This document shows positions 38,201 through 50,200 of a stretch of 64,000 nt of DNA, one piece after another. This DNA is from Dromaius novaehollandiae (taxonomy: Eukaryota; Chordata; Aves; Casuariiformes; Dromaiidae). The DNA is taken from contig NC_088098.1 of NCBI RefSeq assembly GCF_036370855.1, forward strand, positions 197,579,773 through 197,643,772. The letters are read 5' to 3'. Position 1 is the first letter of the stretch, and each line of letters begins with the position of its first letter. The position numbers and the translations under genes are program-made. A model generated the notes under the pieces. The model was not told the origin of the DNA and did not search any database. It saw nothing but the letters and a program-made list of their open reading frames with translations.

Positions 38201-41200
38201 CATGGTAACCTTAAATACAGCTAACCTGAGTGGTGTCTAACAGGATGCTGAATTAAGCTAAGCCAGTTTGAAAAAAATCCCTAAGTAATCAGCTGAGTCT
38301 CTTTAAAGCTTTCGGAAATCAACCTTAAGATCAACTGAAGATAGTTTTGTTTCCAGTGATCTGTCTTCTTAATACATTAAGAACAAAATGTTAGGTCAAA
38401 ATGGGGGTAGGGGGAAACCAAAAGAATAGACCTGAATAGCTCCTTGAGGAGGCATTTTCAAGGTAAAAAAACACTAGAGAAGGATAATCAGATTTTACGA
38501 AATTTGGCGGAAAATGACTGTGTGAAGCAGCAGCTGCCTGTCTCAGCTGGTGGGTATCTTTGAGAGGAGGGCGGGATTATCACCTTCTCAAGCTGAAGAA
38601 TTTATGAAGGAAGAATGTAAAGCTAATGGATGCATTTAAGGCTAACTACTAATTAGAAGATGTACTATATACCACCTGAAATGGAAGGCAACTGTAATAG
38701 AAAACGACATGGTGAAAATTACTTCAGACTACTTCAGAACATGTCATACTTTCAATGATAAAACCAACAAACTTTAACAACATTCATTTTATCCCAAGCA
38801 TGTACTTCATTTTCATGGAGTGTTTTTTCCCAAGCCTATGTATATATTTTTTAAATTTTTCTACGTAGGAGTGTCCAATATGTAAACTGGTACCTTGTCC
38901 CTGTAGATAGGCCTGAAAAATGTTGTTTTGATAAACCTTTAGATTTAAATTGCGGGCCTTATCTGTTTGAAAGTCTGCAAGTGGTATCCTTAGAAAGCTG
39001 GAACACACATTCCTTTGTATATCTGTGCGGTGGCTTTTTTTTTTTAAGTACTGTTATCTGTCGAATGAAACAAGCTTACTAAACATTTTCTTAGAATTAC
39101 GGAAAGTGCTTCAAATAGAGATGTTAAACTGTTGTTATCTTGTTCTTTATATGGTAGGCTGCAATTTGCAGATGCAGTCAACCCCTCTCAGGTTTCAGTG
39201 CCAGGTGCCTGGAAGATGAGCATATGTTGCAAGCAATCAGTAAAGCAAATCCTACAAATCGCTTCATGTATGTCATGGACACCAGGCCAAAGGTATGTAT
39301 TTCTACAGGCTAGGCTTTCTTTTTCTTTTGAACATTAGAAAAGGGTACAGGGATACCTGTGATGTGTGATTTGTAAAGATTTAGAATTAAATATAAATCT
39401 CTTGGGCCAAAGTGTTCTTTAAAGGTAAGCCTTGACATTCAAGCAGTAAATGCTTCCTTTCTGAAACAAGTTGAATCCCTCTCAGGACTCAGCTGGAATA
39501 TGTCAATGAATTTTGGGGGAGGTGCATTTAAAAAACAATACTTAAAACATGGACAAGAGCTGACTGTAAACCTGTTTTGAGCGTCATCTTTGAGTAAGAT
39601 CCAAGCCAGCTTAACTGTTTGGAATGAAATTCATGAAGAAGTGGCAAGTTGCATTGGGTTGCTTTAGAATAGAAGGGAGGACTGTGTTCTGTGTGAATAC
39701 TGTGTGAAGGCTGTTGTTATTGTCTCACTAGGGAGAAGTAGGAGAAATTCAAATTCTGTTGTAACATTGTGAAGTCATGCTTCAACACTCTGCCTAATTA
39801 AATTGAATCACCTTTTTTCATTATTGTTTTTGAGCCATCATGTGATGTATGGGATAATTCTCACTCTTGAGACCATCTCTCATTTAGACTGGTACTCATT
39901 TCATTTATACCTCTGAACACAGGAGCTAGAAAGCAAGGATGTGAAGTGCAAGTCCTGTGCTGTAGGATCTAAACTATTTTAAGCAGGCTGCTGCAGTTGG
40001 TCTGATTGACAGACTGAAACTGTGCCACCTGTAGGGTTTTAATTGTAATTTTTATACCTGCCAGCAGTTTATTAATTTGTTTCCAAAAACTTTTACAGGA
40101 TTTTCAGGATACCTGAAAAGCATGTGTATGTGTGTATGGTTAAGTCTGGGATTTACTTTTTTCCTTGTTAGGTTAGTTATATAGCAATCACTTCTTTCAG
40201 AAATGTTTTTAAATAAGTAACTGTTTGTAGAGACATGGAGGAGAGAATAGGAAAGTATTAAAAGCATTATTCAGACATGTCAGTTTTGAATATAAAAAGC
40301 AACAAGCAGTCTATATAGTACTTATTACCTTTCTTACACTTGAATGTTTTCAAGTTGATTTGTCAAATCTGTTTTATTAGAATCTGTTTATAGTATGTGT
40401 GCTCTTGTCTTTTGAGTTCAAGCATTGAAATTGCTTGATTTTATTTTTCTTAACAAAAATAAAATGCAAGTCAAGTCAATTACAGGGTTTCAGTATTTTT
40501 GTTTTGTTCTTTTAAGCTTAATGCAATGGCAAACAGAGCTGCGGGGAAGGGCTATGAAAATGAAGACAACTACTCTAACATTAGGTTCCAGTTTGTTGGA
40601 ATTGAAAATATTCATGTAATGAGATCCAGCTTACAAAAACTGTTGGAAGGTATGTTCTAACTGTAGTATAATACTATATATGAAAATAGGATGACTGCTC
40701 TTCCGAAGTCTTTAATAGCTTATATAACCTGTACTGAGATTTCAGTATTCTATCCTGGTTCTACATTTAGTACCAGTCTGCTGTGCTTCATTCTGATGAA
40801 GATAAAAGTTAAAGGCACGTTCCATTAAGCTGTGAATCCTTATGAGTGGACTCATTTATTTCAAGGAAAGAAGAGTGGCACATATCTGTCTTGGGTGAAC
40901 TTGGTTAAATATGTCAGCATCTTTTAAGAGACGTTTTTGCATCAACTAAATATGTGTGTGTATGTAAAATAGTGTATATACATATAAAAATGTCGGTCTG
41001 TGTGTGTATAAAGCTTTCCAATCCTTCAAGGAGCACTAATTTGCACAGAACTCACAATAGGCATATGTAGACTGTATACAAACCTTGAACTCTTTGGCCT
41101 GGCAAGCAGCATCTATGCTCATAGATGCATCTTGTATAGCATTTGAGAAAAGTGAACCAGTTCAAACTACCACTATCAGGTATAGGGTGGTGAAAATGGA

Positions 41201-44200
41201 GTTTTAGAAGTCTTCTATTTCCATCTTGATATCTTGCTCAGTAGTTCTGTTTTAATATTTTATTTAGACCAAATGGCTGGAAAATTATTATGACTTCTTT
41301 ATAATAATGTCTGGTTTAGAAGTGTATGTAGCACATGGTTAAACTTCACAGACGTAGAGAGTTCTTCTATTTGAGTTAGCCAACAGTATTTATCAAATAT
41401 TTTTTTCTGTAGTAATAGCTTTTTCCTTGTGTGGACAAGGGATTTAATTAAGTCACTTAATGGAAAACTTAGTAATGTCTCAGCAGTCTTGTAGTTGTTC
41501 TCCAAATTAGATTTTGGGGTAAATGGACACAGCTTTCTCATCTCTGTTCAGTCTGTATGGGGTTTTGCTGGGGTTTTGCTGAATGCCGGACCAAAAGTTG
41601 AAGACACATTTTTTACTAGTTTACTATCACAAATCTTTCACTCCTCGTATTTGCTGCCAAACAGGAATTACAGTAAGTGCTTTCCAAGTCTGCTAGCTCA
41701 CTTGACTTTGAACACTGCGTCTTTGGTCCTTCAGACTTAACCCAAGGATGAATTACTAGACAAGCAGAAACAGAATTGACTTAAAGGTGAGAGTTTCTTA
41801 AAGTGTGGATGCTTTCACACTGTAAAAATTTCTGCTTGCTAAAACAAGATGATGACTTGAGGCAATCCTCTTGGATCATTTAATCTAGTGATCTGTTGTT
41901 GCAAGTAGTTGTGTTGTGACTACGTTAAACCCCACTAGTTGTCCCTAGTTGTTGGCCAGAAGAACTTTCATCTGACTTCCAGTCTAAATCTACATAACTA
42001 AATCTTATTGACTGTCAAGGGCATCTTTCAATAGGTTACCTTTTCTTAATATGGAAACTTACACCCTGAAACCTAGCAAAAAGATGGAGTGGCTGGTCCT
42101 GAGTTTCAAGTATGCCTTCAAATGCTGCTCCTAACATGAGGATGCTGTTCCTGTTGCTCGTTGGCTCCTGGGATATTGGAGGAGAAGGGAAGAAGGAAGT
42201 GGAATCATATCTTCCTCAAATGTAGGAAGTGAGTACGAAAGACTTCTAAAATCTAGGAAGGCATTCAATAAATGATTTTTTCAGACTCCTGTAGATACAT
42301 GCCATCAATGAGGTGATTTGGAAGAAAATGCTATGAAAAAGGCTCATAACTTAAAATGAGGTGAATGCCGCTAAGCTTCTGTGTACCAGCTTTCCCCGGT
42401 TGTGCTGAACAGAATGTTCCTCAAGTCAGGAATGTGCTATCAGTGACCCTATTCTTTCAAGACTCATTGTAACTGGGACTATCTTCAGATTTATTTATAA
42501 CAAACAATGGTTATTCTTCCTTGGGCTTGTGGCCTGATCCTAGGCTCTTTGTCTCTCTGCCTGATCTTGTAGTTTACCAGAAGTGTAATTTCTTCCCACG
42601 ATAAACTCTCTTGGTCTGCAGCAGAATCTAATAAAATAAATGAGAAGATGTTTGTTTGCAAATGGAACATAAGACAATCCTTCCCAACATCTTTCTGGAA
42701 TGGGACCATACCATGGAGCATGTCATGGGGGTTTGCACTCTCTTCTTTCACTCCAGTTCAGCTTTCTTTAAAGGTCTTGCACGCAATGAGACAAAACTCT
42801 AAAATAGCCACCTCCAGTGTGGTTGCAATGACTTAATTCCCCTGATGGGCAGTGTTTTGGTCTGCTTATGCAACACAAATGGAAGAATCTTCATATAGAC
42901 TAAACTATTGAAGGTATTGAATCTAGAAAAGTCCAGTTTTTATGCATTCAAAAAGACATTATTACATGTCAGAAAAGATTCCACTCGATAAGCAAAAAGG
43001 CGTTGCTTATGTTAAGAATTGGCATTTCTGCAGGAAATCTTTACTAGAGAAGAGGCTCAATGATAGCCATCTGAAAGGCAGCAGCTGCTGTGTTCTGTTG
43101 CACATATGTCAATGACAGAAGTGTATTAACCAAGTTTATTTTTTTAAAAAAATCAACCCCTTCCCCCACAAACACATGCTTCAGCTTCCAGGTCTGCAGG
43201 TTCCTGTCACCTCTTGCAATTCTTGCCTGAAACATCGTTAGTCATGTGTATAAGGACAATCAAGTGAAGGAAGATGTTTGTTGGCACAGGAGATGGTTCT
43301 CTGGGCTTACATGCAAGGAGGGCATGTATTTATGATGGGATCCATATGGACAAAGCCATGTTGAAGAACAGTTATTGTGAAGCATCTCTCTTCCCTGCCC
43401 CCTCCCTCCCCCACCATGGGTACCATAAATCATCTTCAACCCTTTTGGGGACCATTAGGGACTGGAAATGATTTTTCAGCACATAAGTGTCAAACCAGTG
43501 TTAGTGCGATTTATTTATTTCATCACTAAGTAATCTAAAATGTCTGTATTAATTCACAGAAATAAGTCAAGCCCTGAGAATTAATTTCCTATGTGTTCTT
43601 TTCTTTGCCTTAGTTCGTGAGACCATAGAAATCTAGCTAGGAGGAGAAAGTGCCAGAGATGAAATGTTTATACCAAGCTGGAAATGCTGATCAAAGGCAG
43701 GGTTTGATAGAAATACCTACGTGAAAGCAAACTGAGGGCTGAAAACCTGTTTGTTTTTTTGCTGAAAACTTAAGCTGTAAAGCATAAGCTACAGAATGTG
43801 TGTGAAGGGATGAATAATGCCTCTAGGTAACTTAGCCTTCTCTGTTCAATCCCTTCCCTGGTTGGCTTTCCAGATTTTTTTTGGGGGGGGGGCAGGGGAA
43901 TATTTTTTTATTGTTTTATTTTCTTTGCCCTGCTGTGGTGCCATGTGTGGCTGTGATTTAGCAGGTTTGTAGAACTGCTTGGAGAGAGAGGGAACTGCTG
44001 ATGCTTTCATGTCGGTCTATCTCGGCTGATTCCCCATGGTGGGGGGAGACCTTTCAGAAGGAGATCTCTTGCTTAATGCTAGTGCTTTTTCATCAAAGAC
44101 CAGAGTTAAATGAACACAACTTTTGCTGGTTTTACTGATTATCTACAAGCTGCTTTTTAAAATCTCCCCTCACTGAGAGAGAGAGAGATCTATACGCTTT

Positions 44201-47200
44201 AGAAAGAATGCTGCTTTATTTATTTGGGAGTTTATCTCTGTTATAGCATTGAGTGACAACAGGCATTACAAGTCTTTTGATCAATGGGGGCTCTAACAAA
44301 ATTTGTGTGGCTGAAAGCTAAGAAATGTGTAGTGCAGATACAGGAAAGCTCCAGTATTGGTTTCTTAGGAGTCTATACCCTTCATTACAGCATGGGACTT
44401 GACTGAACATGAAACTGAGTCACAAGATGACTCAGTGAATTTTTTCTGCTCTTACTACTGACTCACTTCCCCCTGTACCCAGAGATAAAGATTATTTTGC
44501 GACCTATATATGAGTGGTTCCACTGCTAGCTTTCAGCTACAGAGCTTTCTGTTCTCTCTCTATATATATTTTTTTTATTTGGGGCTCGTTACCTTGGCAG
44601 AAAATAGTTTTTGCTTGTGGCAGTGGGAGGCGCTTTTGTGGATAGCAACTTAAGGAATTTTCTGCTAGGATCACACCACTCTGAAGCTATATAAGCCAGG
44701 GAATGTTGTCTTTTTAATGCCAGAAGTTCCTTGTGGTTGGAACAGTAATATTAAACTGTGTGAGCTGGTGCTCAAAATAATTAGTAAAAAGCAATTTCTA
44801 TCTGATAGATACTTAGTGTCCTATAAAAATCAGGTTGTTCTGTCGTACTTGTGAATTGCTGAATGTCCATGTGAAACACTTTCACAGTCTACCTCTATAG
44901 CTGTTGTTGCTACACTGCGAGGCAGCTTTCCTTTAATTTGGATTTTCCTTTCCTGGCCCCCTCACTTAGCCTTAGCATTACAGGTTCAAAGTACACTGGG
45001 AAAGAACAGGGGAGGTTGTAATCAAAATCGTAGTGTTGAGATGGACAAAACTTAGTCTCCATGGTTTTCAGTTCCATCACCATCCATGTACTGCACTTGC
45101 TTTACCCTCTAGGCAGAGGAGAGAAGGTGATTCAGCTCTGGCGGTCTAACTGCTCAGAGCTGTGTATATTATCTGGATGTGACTACTTGGTCATAGTGAT
45201 AATAATAGCCTGTAGCTATTTCTGGCAAGCTGGTAAGCATTCGCGTTGCCTTTCTCTATAAAGCAAAGCATTGCTCCCTGTTGGGGGTAACAAGTCTCTT
45301 CACCTTGAATGTTTTTTGCCAAAAAGATGCAAAGATCTTATTGTTGTCATTCATGGTTGCTGTAGTTCTCTGCAGAGTTGAATTTTAGGTGGAGAACATA
45401 TTTTGCATTGCCTCTTTTAACCCTTTGGGAGTAATGTTTTCCTAAAAGATACTTCAAATCAACTTATAAACAATAATTGTATATTGTTTCCAATACCCTT
45501 TCTGCATTGCAGGATATAGGTAGTTGCAACTTTTTAGGGCTTTCTACTAACTCTTTTGGTTTCTTTCAGTCAGTGGTACAAAGGGTTTATCCGTCAATGA
45601 CTTCTTGTCTGGTTTGGAGAATTCTGGATGGCTGCGTCATATCAAAGCTGTGTTGGATGCTGCTGTCTTCCTAGTCAAGGTAATTTGCATGCTACTCCTT
45701 GTGCTGGGGAGGGCAAGCTGACTTGGTCCCTGGCAAAATTATACTTAATATTGTTTGAAGTGTAAAATTCCTTAAATACAGTTGTCTTTAGTTCACTTTA
45801 CTGACCTTTTTTGAGAGGAGGAGAAGCTTGAAATAAAACAGCATATCAGATATATCTGTGTATTAGTATTGTGTGTTTCTTAATAACTGCAGTAATTGAA
45901 TGTGCCAGCTAAAATTTTGAGGTTTTTTGAATGCTATTTGGGCCCCTTACTGAAGCATGAAGGGACTCTTATGCTACTGGTTCTTTTGGATACTTGTAAA
46001 AGATCTAACCAATTTGAAGGGCAGCGGAGGAAACCGTTTAGTATACGCTGAAAAACAGCTTGTGAGGCACTAATTGCAGAGAAATCAAAATGGCTACATG
46101 CTGACTTTATTTGGCAGGGAAATGGGATTGTTTATGAAAAATTCAAAGGAACTGCTGCCTTTGCCAGGCATCTATGAAATAAAGTGGTGTGTGGGTTTTT
46201 TTTTGGGGGGGGGGGGAGGGGAAGGCTGAGTCTTTTTCACTAGCTGAAATAGCAAGACTGACTTACATTAAAAGTGGGTGCTTCTCCTAAAGGTAACTTG
46301 CCAAATAATTGGGTTGACAGGATTTGAATTCTTAGTTGAAGCTAGTGAGCACGTCATAATCCTTGACTTTTTTAATGACTAACAGGTGGGTATTTTTTGT
46401 TTTCTACATCCTGCTTGGCCTGTAATGCTTTTTTTTTCCTTAATATTATTTGAAAAGGCATTTCTAGTTTTAAAAGGATAGAAAGAGAAATGGGAACCAC
46501 TGTAGAGGTCCCTATTACTTTCCACTGCCACCTTTGCACAGGGTATTTCTTTTCTTTATAGGGTGTTTTCTGCATTTCACTGGAGGAGAATTTGTAGCTT
46601 TCCAATTAGTATCTAATGTTTCCTCAAAATAAATATTTTTCTGCCTGTGTTAAAATGGACTATGCTGTGAGTTTGGGATAAATGTAGCTTTTTAATTACT
46701 TAATTCTGACATCTGTCTTGAATGTTCACTAAGAAACAGTGGTGTCTTACTTTGCAGGCAATAGCAGTTGAGAGTGCCAGTGTGTTAGTGCACTGCTCAG
46801 ATGGCTGGGATAGGACTTCCCAAGTTTGTTCCCTTGGAGCTCTCTTACTAGATTCCTATTACAGAACAATTAAAGGATTCATGGTAAGCATGCTGTTGTG
46901 TTATTGAATTGCTTCTTGGTAAATCAAAGGACCTAAAAGGTAAACTATTGTAGCAGGAGTGCAATACTAAAATTTTTCCCATTCTTCGCCATTTTTTTGT
47001 TTGTTTGTTTGTTAATTGAAAGTTAGTTGCTATAAACCTCTCGCCATTTGTGAGGTTTTACTGCTTTACTGTGCTTAAAGTAAGCCTGGTTTAACAGCAG
47101 TTATCTGATTGTCAATCTGTTGTTAAATTTTGTTTTACTGGTTTTAGAAATGTGCTTGTATTTAGTACAACTAAACTTTGACAGGTAAACTAAATGGTAC

Positions 47201-50200
47201 TTTGAGAATCTGTTGCAAAGGAATCTTCCAAGAAAGTAAAGGACCTACCAAGTGACAAATACTTGCTCTCACAGTAGTTAATTGATTCAGATTGAAAACA
47301 CAGTGTATAGATAGCCTGTGAAGGTAATACTGCAGATGTAAGATTTAATAATAACTTACCGTGGATGTTTTGTTTTTTCCCCTCTAGGTCTTGATAGAGA
47401 AGGACTGGATCTCTTTTGGGCACAAATTCTCTGACAGGTAGTTCACACTTCTCCAGTAAAGAAAAATGTATACATGTACACAGTGAACTGAAGGATAAAT
47501 GTTCCAGTAAAAGCAATTTAGGATTTATTATTAATGTTCATGTATCCTTAAAAAAAAAAAAAAAAAAGCTTACAGAATTAGCGTACTTAAACTACTGCAG
47601 TGTTGCTAGAAATTCTGCAATAAGTAGGCCATTATCAATAGACAATGCACTCTGTATTATTACTTATTCAAATATCTATTGGATAATTGTTTTATAATAC
47701 AAACATACTTCTTGAGCTACTGGTATCTCGCTCTCAGATGTTGATGACAGTTGCTGGATCTGCACGTATGTCTAGAAAATGCAAGACCGGTCCAAAGCTA
47801 CCTTGCAGCCATGTAGGCAACATAAAACACAGTTTTAAAGTTTTGATCCTCTTAAAATGAGTTTGTATTTACCTTTGTTTTTAATATTGGAATAATGCCT
47901 ACCTTTAAATGTCCTGTATGTTCAGAGTTTTGTTTTTCTCTTGATCTGACTTATACCAGCTACAAGAATAGCCTTGCTGCTATATATTGTTTGTTAATTT
48001 CCTCTTAGCTGGCATACTCAGTGACTGTGGAAATAGCAGACAAACAAAGAAGTGTTGCTTTTATGTACTGGATACAGATGTGGTGCAAATCAGAAAAATA
48101 GCTTAAATATGGACATATTTAAAAATTGCCCAAGTTATCGAGGTTAGATACGCAGTCTCCAAACCAAAACTAGTGTCAAACTGATGGAGGGTAGTTAAAG
48201 GCAAGTGCAATGAAGATGTGTGTGGGGTGCATGTGTGTGTGCCTGTAACTTAAAACTATTTCATTCTGTCTATGGAATCTTTTTTTTTAGGTGCTGTCAG
48301 TTGGATGGTGATCCAAAAGAAATCTCACCAGTGTTCACCCAGTTTTTAGAAAGTGTGTGGAATCTGACTGAGCAATTTCCCCAAGCCTTTGAGTACAATG
48401 AAGCTTTCCTTCTTCAGATCCATGAACATGTCCATTCATGTCAGTTTGGAAACTTCCTTGGAAACTGCCAAAAAGAGCGAGAAGAACTAAAGTAAGTAGA
48501 CTTATTGCGATGTGTCTCACTTATCTATAGTTGTTCTTTATTTATCAGAATCTTTTTATTCAGAGCTCCCCCCAAAAAAAGTAAAGAGACAGGATAGGCA
48601 GTACAAAAACAGATGTTGACCTGTATTTAAAAAGCATTTATTGCAGTTAGGCAAAACTTGCACAGCATGAGCTCTATTAGTTGTAAAACTGATAATAAAA
48701 TTGACTTCTTCCTGGCATAATACTAATGTTGGATAGAACTGAGTAGAGTGTTCATTCAAAATTTATAACTATTCTGGTAATTTAAAAAAAGCAGTTGAGA
48801 TGGATTTATTATGTTGAGTTGAACAGATTCTGGGCTTTTACTTGCAGTCTGTGTCTTGACCTTGATTTCTTCTTACCTTAAGATTTAAAGAGAAGACATA
48901 TTCCTTGTGGCCATTCCTTCTGGATGAACAGAAGAAATATCAAAATCCTTTGTATAATCCAGATTTTTCTCCAGAGCTAACTCTTTTGGAGCCTAACACA
49001 GTGTCTTTCAATTTTAAGTAAGTTTAAATTAATACAGTATCTTTTCTTCAATTCAGTTCTGGATAGTTAACTGTCTGCTACATGCAGGTTTTGGAGAAAT
49101 ATGTACCATCAGTTTGATCGAAGTATGCATCCCAGGCAATCTGTATTGGATCTTATCATGAACATGAGTGAACAAAATAAACAACTGGAGAAAGACATTA
49201 AAGAACTGGAAGCTGTAAGTATTACAAAATAAGTATACTTACTTGTGGCTTGTTCTTCAAATTCATGTTTGTAGCCTTGTAGTAATGCTTCTGGCTTTCA
49301 TGTGAATGTCACTATTGTATGGCCCAGCACTTGTTCTCTGTGTTACTGAGTTGATGAATGCAGTGTATCTCATCTTATTCTAGTGTGAATTAATGAGCTG
49401 CATCTAATTGATGCTTCATTATAGTCAGTGTTCACTTCAAAATATTACCTTTTAAGAAACTCAAAGTTTTCTAAGATAAATATCAGTTTAATTTTTGTGT
49501 GTCAACAAATGGCAACAGTGGCTAACTCCTATGCATGTTACATTGGGGAGGTGAAAAAAGTACAGCTGTTTTAAGAGGAAAGATTTTTATTAAGCTGATA
49601 ATTTTAACTCTGTCTCAAGTCTTAACTGTATATTTAACATTTTTTAAACAATTGATACAGCAAGATGAGAATTCAAGATGAAAAGCAAGATAAAGCAAGG
49701 TGAAAATTCAGCAAGATGAAAACTCAAAACTGAAACTTCAGTTTTGTAGAATCTTGTTCCAAAGTGTTAACTTTACCTGTGCCCACATCCCTCAATTGAA
49801 CTGCTGAGAAAGGACCCCAAGCTGTTTGAAATCTCGATGCAGACCTTTCTACTGCTGTTTTCATCCTCAAAGTTAGTGTGTTAAAAGACAACAAGGGCTT
49901 CTGGACTTGGTCTAGGTTTTAATAGAGCACAAACACATCATCAAGAAAAAAAATCAATTCAGTTAGTACAATTGCCGTCTTCTCCATTTGCTGTGTACTT
50001 GCAGGATAGGTCCTTTCTTCCAGTCCTGCTTTTTAGTTAGTAGCTTTCAGTGGCTTCCTGCATTTGAACAAACTCTGGGTTTTTTTTTTTTTTCAGATCT
50101 GTCTTTTATAAGATGTTAGGAAGGAGAAAAGGCTTACCTATGAACCTGCTTTGTCTTAAGAGACTTCTAGACTGCTGTTGCTGGCTTGCTGCTTGCTAGT

